A stretch of 64,000 nucleotides of DNA from Pyxicephalus adspersus (Eukaryota > Chordata > Amphibia > Anura > Pyxicephalidae): the NCBI RefSeq assembly GCF_032062135.1, contig NC_092860.1, positions 65,484,263-65,548,262 on the forward strand, read 5' to 3'. The position numbers and the translations under genes were made by a program. The notes below the pieces were generated by a model. That model ran no database searches and was not told the DNA's origin. It saw nothing but the letters and a program-made list of their open reading frames with translations. The first letter of the stretch is position 1. Every line of letters starts with the position of its first letter. Shown here one piece after another: positions 56,790-64,000 of the stretch.

Positions 56790-57560
56790 GATGACCACAT
56801 TGAGCCATGAAGTAATTGAGCTCAGCAGACGTCCGTAGACTTCTCCACAACAAGTATGTGGCTGTCCTGGGAGACTCCATTCAAAGATCCGTCAACAAGG
56901 AGCTTGTGAAAATACTGCAGAATGATGAGTTTCGGACTGAGAAGCAGCTGAAAAGGAAGGGTGAGATGTCATTTGCAAACGACACTTTGGGGGATCTCTG
57001 GGTGAAATGCACAATAGCATAATTTACCGCTAAGTGCATCATTACAGAACTGACCACCACCTTGTACAGTTCTATTTCCTGACCTGTGTTTCTTCGGAGT
57101 ACATAGAGAGCGTGCTGGCCAACTTCCAAAATGGACCTCAGCCCGACGTTGTCATCATCAACTCGTGTATATAGGATGTTATTAGGTATCATGAGCAATC
57201 ACTGCAAATGTACAAACCCAACCTGAACCACTTGTTTATTGGGCTCACCGAGGTGCTGAGCCCCAAATGTCTGGTGATATGCAACATGTCCATGTTTGTT
57301 GGATTCAAAGCTGGTGAAGTGCTAGAGTACCCAATTCCTATCGTGCGCTGGGACATCATAGAAGGGAATTTCTACAGTGTCACACTGGCAGATTTGCACC
57401 AATTGGATGTGATTGACATGCACTTCCACTTACGCTTCGAGCTGTGCTCCAGGGTTAAAGATGCTACTCACTCGAATCAGCTGGCTCATCGGAAGTATAC
57501 CTGCATCCTGATGGCTCATATTGATTAAGCCTGGGGCGTGCAGCAGGAACAGCAGGAAGA
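56790..57560 (+). pseudogene. PC-esterase domain protein 1-like (PCED1/FAM113) pseudogene
   Basis: Encodes an SGNH-type esterase of the PCED1 family: SSADVRRLLHNKYVAVLGDS (block I, GDSI at about 56870), a [11 protein letters not shown] segment near 57047, [10 protein letters not shown] near 57137, RWDIIEGNFYSVTLADLHQL near 57350, and DVIDMHFHLR with HRKYTCILMAHI near 57410-57520. The catalytic Ser, Asp and His positions look kept. Coding is broken by a frameshift near 56990, stops near 57030, 57173 and 57525, and a doubtful start (a stop lies just before 56816). The product would be intracellular or secreted; the family's substrate is not established. It has no introns across the domain. Confidence 0.8.
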
Positions 57561-57960
57561 GGAGGCAGTGGGCTCTGAGACGAAGCGTGGACAGCATTGG
57601 TAACTGGCATGTAGAGCTGGGTACTGGGGAGGCGGCAGCAGTACCAGCATGAGGAGGAGGCGGTGGGACCTGAGACGGAGCAAGGAGGACATTAGAGGTT
57701 GAGGCCACCTATATGGACAGTGTCGAAGCTGTAGCTATTGGAGACATGAATGGATGAACGAGATTCTAATCTGTCCCTACCTGTTATGTAGCGAAACCAC
57801 ATGAAAGGGAACGGGCTTGGCGGAATCAGCGGGGAAAGAAGACCCTGTTGAGCTTGAATCTAGTCTGGCATCTAGAGCTGGGTACTGGGCAGTGGGCAGG
57901 CGGCAGCAGTAACAGCATGATGCCGCCTCCCCAGTACCCAGCTCTAGATGCCAGTTACCA
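57541..57960 (-). repeat. 97-bp repeat units in inverted orientation
   Basis: GCAGTGGGCTCTGAGACGAA, GGTAACTGGCATGTAGAGCT and GGGTACTGGGGAGGCGGCAG are the reverse complement of the left array. They start directly after the PCED1-like sequence AWGV. More pieces lie at 57865-57960, in both orientations. Confidence 0.85.
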
Positions 57961-58011
57961 ATGTGGTCCTGCTGCTGCCACCTGTCACTTGTAACTTATA
58001 ACAGAGCTGTC

Positions 58012-58793
58012 TGTAAGGAACTTACCCGTCCTGCGAGCCCGCGGTGTCCCTGGGGATCCCAGCCACAGAGGGAGACGCCGCTGTAGCAGGCAGCATGGCC
58101 GAGGCTGCTGCTCTACTCGCAGCTTGTCTCTCTCTGCAGGCGGAGGGATCCGTCCTGGCCAAACTACTGTTCAGCCAGGCAGCATCCCCTGCATCCCTTC
58201 AGATGTGGTTACTGAATATCCTGCTCTCAGCACTCCTTTGCATGTGCAAAGTAGTGCACGTCCCAGGGGTGCTGTGGGAGGAGGTGCGCATGCTACAATG
58301 CGTCCCTCTTGTACCCCCGAGGGCGTGGCACTCGGCTGCCTCGCCCCGGTGCGGGACATAGTTAGTTTGAATTCCCTGCGGCCGATTCAGTTAGTCTCCT
58401 ATCAGACAGCGCCAGGTGGCGCAAGGCCATTGGTCACTCTGGCCATTTAAGGAGAGCCTGTCCTGTACACCAGTGCCCGCTATAGCCTCTGTTATCACAG
58501 TGTGCTTGGGTGCGTCCTTGTGTTGGTTCAAAGTTTATCTGCTTTGTCATCTCCACAGTGACCTGGTCTGAAACTGACTCTGCTTGAACTCTGCCAGCCC
58601 TGACCTCGGATTGTTACTGACCATTCTGCCTGCTGCCTGCCCTGACCTCGGATTGTTGTTGACCTGTATTTGCCTTACCCTCTTGTACTTCGCTTATTTG
58701 GACTTAACCCTTGCTGTGCTTTATGACTTTTAATAAAGCCTGATTAAAGGATATCTGGAGTTGGTTGTGGTTTGTGTGCCCAGGCGCATTACA
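58012..58793 (+). mobile_element. Solo LTR with perfect 5-bp target duplication
   Basis: Begins TGTAAGGAACTTACCCG and ends AGGCGCATTACA, 782 bp, flanked by CTGTC on both sides (58007-58011 and 58794-58798). An AATAAA signal lies at 58731-58736, as expected near the R/U5 border of the plus strand. TGCCTGCTGCCTGCCC and GACCTCGGATTGTT repeat inside. Structure and duplication size fit a gypsy-type LTR; no internal region is left. Confidence 0.9.
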
Positions 58794-58798
58794 CTGTC

Positions 58799-59235
58799 TA
58801 GCTGGCTAATTTATTGACTGAAAGACCCCCCTCAGAGACCTCTGCCTGTACTCTGAAGCCTGTGTATGGCTTGTAATGGAGCTGTGAAACCTTGTGGCTA
58901 ATTTTTGGACCAGAGGAACCCCCTCGTGCCCCTCTTCGCCTCTACTCGGAGACCATATAATATCCGGCATGTTCCCTTGACCGCCCCATAAAATGGCCTT
59001 GCAAGCAACAGAAAAAAAGACTTCCTTATTTTTTTGTTTTACTTGTACAGTGTTGTGCAGAGCTGGGAGAGTCTTGACATGTCTTTTTAAATGTATTTAT
59101 AGGCTGTAGAAGCTCTACACAGTCCCGAAAAAAAACAACCCAAATTTTTCCCCCATGGACTCCAATAGAGTTCGAATTCAACGGTCGATCACCCGAATAA
59201 TTATGCATTATTCATTAATAGTGAGCTATTCCACC
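58799..59235. mobile_element. hAT-like subterminal fragment
   Basis: CCATGGACTCCAATAGAGTT, CGAATTCAACGGTCGATC and ACCCGAATAATT resemble subterminal sequence of frog hAT elements such as the one ending at 1808, but neither terminus is intact. Confidence 0.4.
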
Positions 59236-59239
59236 AACA

Positions 59240-60715
59240 CTAATAGTAAGTGTTATCAGAATAAAATATCTGTATTTTTGTTGAGAGAAATACAGAAAGT
59301 TTTCTGGCTTTTTGATAGATAGCAAGTGGGATATGAATAAAATATATGTATTTTTTGATGAGAAATACAAACATTTTTCTGACTTTTTTGATAGCAAGTG
59401 GGATCAGAAAATAATATCTGTATTTTTTAAGAAAAATACAGAAACTGTTCTGGCTTTTTGATAGACATCAAGTGGGATCAAAATAAAATATCTTTTTTTT
59501 TTGAAAAAATACAGAAATTTTTCTGGCTTTTTGGATAGATAGTAAGTCCTATTAGAATAAAATATCTGTATTTTTTGAGAGAAATACAGAAATTGTTCTT
59601 GCTTTTTTGATAGATAGCAAGTGCTATCAGAATAATATATCTATATTTTTTTAATATATCTATATTTTTTAGAAAGAAATACAGAAATTGTTTTGGCTTT
59701 TTTAATAGATAGCAAGTCCTATCACAATAAAATATCTGCTTTTTTTAGAGAAATACAGACATTTTTCTGGCTGTTTTAATAGATAGCAAGTCCTATCGGA
59801 ATAAAATATCTGTATTTTTTTGAGAGAAATGCAGAAATTGTTCTGGCTTTTTTGATAGATAGCAAGTGCTATCATAATAATATTATATCTGTATTTTTTT
59901 GAGAGAAATACAGACATTTCTTAGGCTTTTTTTGATAGTTAGCAAGGGCTTTCAGAATAAAATATCTGTATTTTTGAGAGAAATACAGAAATTGTTCTGG
60001 CTTTTTGATAGGCATCAAGTGGGATCAGAATAAAATATCTTTTTTTCTTTCAGAGAAATACAAAGATTTTTATGGCTTTTTGGATACATAGCAAGTCCTA
60101 TCAGAATACAATATTTGTATTTTTTGAGAGAAATACAGAAATTGTTCTGGCTTTTTTGATAGATAGCAAGGGCTATCAGAATAAAATATCTGTATAGAGA
60201 AATACAGACATTTTTTAGGCTTTTTTGATAGATAGCAAGTGGGATCAGAATAAAATATCTGTATTTTTTGAGAGAAATACAGAAATTGTTCTTGCTGTTT
60301 TGATAGATAGCAAGTGCTATCAGAATAATGTATCTGTATTTTTTTAGAGAAACACAGACATGTTTTAGGCTTTTTTGATCAATAGCAAGTCCTATCAGAA
60401 TAAAATATTTGTATTTTTTGGAAAGAAATGCAGAAATTGTTCTAGCTTTTTTGATACATAGCAAGTGCTATCAGAATTAAATATCTGTATTTTTTTGAGA
60501 GAAATACAGAAATTTTTCTGGCTTTTTTGATACATAGCAAGCGCTATCAGAATAAATTATCTGTATTTTCCTGTGAGAAATACAGAAAATTTTCTGGCTT
60601 TTTTGATAGATAGGAAGTGCTATCAGAATAAAATATTTGTATTTTTTTTAGATAAATACGGAATTTTTTTTGACTATTGTGATAGATTGAAAGAGGTATC
60701 AGACTGAAATATCTC
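59240..60715 (+). repeat. 76-bp satellite, right block
   Basis: About 19 units in forward orientation, with CCTATCAG and GCTATCAG variants more frequent than in the left block. It ends in GTGATAGATTGAAAGAGGTA and TCAGACTGAAATATCTCTAA. Confidence 0.93.
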
Positions 60716-60895
60716 TAAGGATGCCGGCCACGCATCGCCAGGGATGGCCATGGGCATCGCTGGAGGATGCTGTGGGTACTGCTGGAGGACGCTGCGGGCA
60801 CTTCCACCCCGAGTGTGGCTCGGGGTTACCGCTTTCGATACTGAAAATTAACCCTGAGAAACACTGGGGAATACCGCCAGGGAGGTTTAGGGCTG
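60716..60895. mobile_element. TTAA-type MITE fragment (CCCTGGCGG family)
   Basis: CpG-rich ATGCCGGCCACGCATCGCC and CGAGTGTGGCTCGGGG, ending ACCGCCAGGGAGGTTTAG, the inverse of the left end at 5207. The left part meets the satellite edge directly. Confidence 0.6.
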
Positions 60896-62480
60896 TGGTT
60901 CTAGCAGTAAGGAAGAAATTGGGTGAGCTTCAAAATGGACATTTCAACCCTACCAAACCCCAGGAGTTATAAATGGATGAGTGGGATTGGTGATCACTGA
61001 TCACCCTAAATAAGTGAAAGTGGCTGAACTACTGCCAAGTGGTGTACAAAATGTGTGTATTTGAGGAGGATCAGGAGGAGGAGGTGTATTTGGGTTAAAG
61101 CCATACATTTTCTGCAGCCCTATTTTGGTGGGCGGAGCACCTGGCAGCCATGCCACCCCCACCCACTTCTTATCATGGATCGCAGTAGGGCTACTCAATG
61201 CACAGCTGTCATCCGTTCAGAGGATTTGAGCTGCAAAAAGAGGTGGATGGGTGAGCACAGCACAGCTCAGCTCTGATCAGCCTTGATGATATTGGTACAC
61301 AGTCAGTCATGCTCCCCCTCTGATAGCTCATGCTGTGAGTTCTAGTGGGGAAAAAAATGCTGCCTGTAAATGTATTCGCCTGAGTGAGCACGTGTAATGA
61401 TGTCATCGGCAGCACAGTTTAATAACTGTGTGTGTAAAGGCTGCATATTCTGCAGCCTAACAACTCTCTGTGTACAAACCTTCATATCTTCTAAACCGTT
61501 GGTTGTGACTTGAAATTTTCAAGGTGCATGGGGGTTTATCATAGCTGCTAGTAATATAGTCAGTGGCCCCGGAGGTCCCCAATTTGCATTTTCAATTTTA
61601 GGCTCCTAGACGCACTTGCCTTTAAAGCAGCAACCCTAATGTTCACTTTTTACTAGTTTTTAAACTTGTGACCCCCATATCTTGAAATTCTTTGTTTGAA
61701 AAATTGGTTACTATTAGTTAAGAAGGACAATTAATAAACAAGTCATTACGACTAACAGTTTAGAAGATATCAAGGTTTGAGCCTTAACACATACAGCTAT
61801 TGCATTGCTGCTTATGATGTTATTACACACTCCCACTAAGGTAGACAAATTTCACATGCAAATTTCCTGTCCTGCCCGCATCTGCTAACACATGCTGAGC
61901 ATTGATGAAAGGTGGGACACTGGTTGTCCTGTCCCCATCTGCTAACATATGCTGGGCATTGATGAGAGGGGGACACTAGCTGTCCAGCCCTCATTTTTCT
62001 ATCATGTGCTTACATGAATTATGCCCTTAACGCATCACATTTTTAAAACTATATAAAGGGTAACTTTTCCTTTTATATAGTGGAAAAATTCTTATTTTTG
62101 TCTTCATTTTTCATTTTTGGGGGGGACTATGGTATTTACAACCATAGTGATAAAAACTGAAGGGTAAATCCGCAGCCTCCTGATGCCTTTTATTTTTAGT
62201 ATATATATATTCTTAACTTCATACATGATTGTCCTTTTCCTTCCTTACAATACGTTGTTCCATTTGTTTAATTTAAGAAATTCTGATTTTCCATTTTTTT
62301 AAGCAGTAAAATGTTTTATAAATTTTTTTCTTACCAGCCTTTCTTGATTGATGCTGTTTTAATCTACTTTATGTTCCCTTAATTTGATACTCCTGGAACA
62401 TGATTTTCTTGTTTGTTTGCTAAGATTTTTCAGTCTGTAAATCCCTATATAAGTTGTTCTTTTTTTCCCCTCCTTTTTTT
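60896..62480. other. Intergenic, nothing recognised
   Basis: No coding similarity. CATATGCTGGGCATTGATGA near 61946 repeats ACATGCTGAGCATTGATGA near 61890, a short local duplication. A G-run lies near 62118-62125. Confidence 0.4.
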
Positions 62481-62577
62481 TCAATAAAAATTTAATGTTT
62501 CTACTGGCTAAAATCTGGAATTAAAAATGTAAAACAAAGAATATTTAAACTTTTTAAATGAATGTCTTTATTTATAC

Positions 62578-63040
62578 TTAAAGCGTAGACAACTCCTTTA
62601 TGTAAGTTAAAAATTCTGTTTGTTTGGCCTTTTTTAAAAAAAAGGTTGCAGCACTGCCCCCTAATTCTCGATTGCCTAGGCAATCGAGAATGAATAGGAG
62701 CGCAAAGCCTCACGGGATACCTACGTCACGCATGCGAGGCTTTTGAGTGCTCGGGCATGCGCAGAAAGAGCCCTTTCATCAAAAGGGGAAAAAATTGCAG
62801 ATCTCAGACATGCGCAGTGAGATCAGTAAGTTTTTTTCCCATCTACATCACCCAATCTTGCGCCTGGGTCGGGTGACGTATGAACAAGAACCCGGAAGAA
62901 GAGGAGATGATGGCGGCCCCCAGAGGGCCAGCCCGAAGACAGATGCTGGGACAACGTGGGATCCGATGGAAGAGACCTCCGGACCGATCAACAGCTCTGC
63001 GTTCTTTTTCTGTCCTCACTCCAGGACCAAGCATTTTTTT
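62578..63040. mobile_element. TTAA-type MITE related to 29144, with 28-bp palindrome
   Basis: TTAAAGCGTAGACAACTCC at 62578 and GCCTCACGGGATACCTACGT at 62706 match the element at 29144. A perfect 28-bp palindrome occupies 62664-62691. The right border is not clear. Confidence 0.55.
62664..62691. repeat. Perfect 28-bp palindrome
   Basis: Half-site ATTCTCGATTGCCT followed by its exact reverse complement, with no spacer. Confidence 0.98.
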
Positions 63041-63314
63041 CCCCTGGACTGCATATTCCAGATGAGGTCTGACCAATGCTTTGTACAGGGGCAGCATTAT
63101 GTCTCGATCTCGGCAGTCTATTGCTCTTTTAAAACAAGAAAGTACTTTACTAGCTTTAGATATTGCAGCTTGGCATTGCATGCTATTATTAAGTCTATGG
63201 TCGACCAGAATCCCCAGATCCTTTTCTATTTATGACTCCCCAAATGAATTCCCCCTAGACAGTATGACGCATGCATTTTGTTAGCCCCCAAGTGCATAAT
63301 TTTACATTTCTCAA
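63041..63314 (-). mobile_element. CR1 LINE fragment
   Basis: The minus strand encodes QAAISKASKVLSCFKRAIDC and RDIMLPLYKALVRPHLEYAV, the same C-terminal reverse-transcriptase region that is split by insertions in the CR1 at 9.7-16.0 kb. Upstream on that strand it carries the complement of the KVMHLGANKMHA segment. The LTR at 63315 interrupts it. Confidence 0.88.
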
Positions 63315-63935
63315 TGTCACACTTACCTCTTCCCCTCTAAAGCACAGGCATCTCTCTCCTGTGCATGTGGGCAGTTCTGACTCTGGGCGTGCCTTCATTC
63401 CCAAGCTTCGTCTAACTCGCTTGCCAATCAGGAAATACCTTCTTAACCATCCCTGGCTATTTAGCTAGCTCAGGCAAAGCTCCCAGCGTTCGTGCAACGT
63501 GTCACCATTGTGCCGGGACCCTAGTTCTGTTGAGCTAGTTCCTGTTCACCTGGTGCTTGGATCAGTGTATCCTCTGTCCAGCTCCTGTGTTAACCCCTCA
63601 TTGTCCAGTCTGTTGGTTCCCAGCCAACTTCCCTGTGCTGTTCCAATAGTAATTAACCCCTGGCATGTGACCTGACCTCTCTTGCTTGCTGCCTGCCTCC
63701 AACCCAGCCTTTCTTGACTATCCTGCTTTGTGATTTGGTATCGTGTTTTGTTCACCTTGGTGTGCCTAAGAACCACAACCTGGCAGTAACCAGCGGCACA
63801 ACACCCTTAACATCAGAGGCTCTTGGAGAAGACCTGGTTACTGCTTAGACGCTCTGCCTTGGCCGTTCTCAGGGCTCACACTACATCCATGCAAGCCGTA
63901 GCCCCCCCTAGTGGTCCTATCTCTCTGTGCGTGAC
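63315..63935 (+). repeat. Gypsy LTR, copy 2
   Basis: Begins TGTCACACTTACC and ends CTGTGCGTGACA, about 621 bp; same family as 32799-33470. It is shorter in the middle, where the block around 33125-33225 of copy 1 is reduced. Followed by the same internal start (GTTTGCACGAACCATG), so a gypsy body probably continues past the window. Confidence 0.88.
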
Positions 63936-64000
63936 AGTTTGCACGAACCATGTATACACCCTCCCAGACCTCAGCAGACCCCAACCAACTACTGCATGCT
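63936..64000 (+). mobile_element. Start of a gypsy internal region, cut by window edge
   Basis: GTTTGCACGAACCATG then sequence parallel to 33471-33523 (CCTCAGCAGACCCCAACC). ATG 13 bases after the LTR is the likely gag start. Confidence 0.75.

Larger units (their letters stand above)
54003..57838. mobile_element. Inverted-repeat element carrying a PCED1-like gene
   Basis: Terminal segments 54003-54155 and 57690-57838 are reverse complements: TCCATTCATGTCTCAATTAG against CTATTGGAGACATGAATGGA, and CGTTCCCTTTTATGTGGTTT against AAACCACATGAAAGGGAACG. Inside each lies a 97-bp tandem array in inverted orientation, and between the arrays a broken PCED1-like gene. A third copy of the terminal sequence lies at 56430-56520. 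The architecture resembles fold-back transposons; no transposase is present. Confidence 0.75.

Noticed and set aside
58044..58450. Frames of about 105 residues with Ala/Leu-rich N-terminus
   Set aside because: They lie wholly inside a solo LTR with perfect target duplication.

Overview
The window is eukaryotic and reads as anuran amphibian DNA. It holds one recognisable host gene, MBD3, on the minus strand (about 2.8 to 28.8 kb). Nearly everything else is layered transposon sequence of kinds common in frog genomes: CR1, L2 and L1 LINEs, Ty3/gypsy elements, BED-finger and Charlie-type hAT transposons, MITEs, fold-back elements and satellites. There is no prokaryotic gene organisation, operon or CRISPR. 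The genus assignment is inference from gene and repeat style; no search was possible.

Layout. 1-1808: 5' end of a BED-finger hAT transposon (minus). 2.8-28.8 kb: MBD3, six coding exons that splice in frame into a 283-residue protein, with consensus GT/AG sites. Its introns carry TTAA-flanked MITEs, a Tc1 remnant, a GC-rich 30-bp minisatellite, a CR1 LINE with three nested insertions, fold-back elements, hAT MITEs and an unrecognised coding fragment. 28.8-29.1 kb: CpG-rich promoter. 29.1-32.8 kb: MITEs and a fold-back element. 32.8-40.2 kb: two decayed gypsy elements in opposite orientation. 40.2-42.9 kb: Charlie-type hAT transposase relic. 42.9-45.5 kb: L2 LINE. 45.5-54.0 kb: arrays of a 76-bp satellite, broken by TA-flanked elements and a second BED-finger hAT. 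54.0-57.8 kb: an inverted-repeat element built of 97-bp tandem repeats around a broken PCED1-like (PC-esterase) gene. 58.0-58.8 kb: solo LTR with perfect 5-bp target duplication. 59.2-60.7 kb: more 76-bp satellite. 60.9-64.0 kb: little recognised, then a MITE, a CR1 fragment and a gypsy LTR.

The most unusual structure is at 53.4-60.7 kb. Inverted 76-bp satellite arrays lie outside, inverted 97-bp arrays lie inside, and a captured PCED1-like gene sits in the centre, like a fold-back transposon carrying host sequence. Second are TA-flanked elements that share one internal core and a 31-bp minisatellite but carry two different terminal sequences. For the host gene, the MBD keeps Lys30 and Tyr34, the residues changed in mammalian MBD3, which predicts a protein that still binds methyl-CpG.

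Only MBD3 looks functional. All transposon reading frames seen are interrupted. Two runs of N (12575-13482 and 34029-34176) both fall inside the TA-flanked elements.
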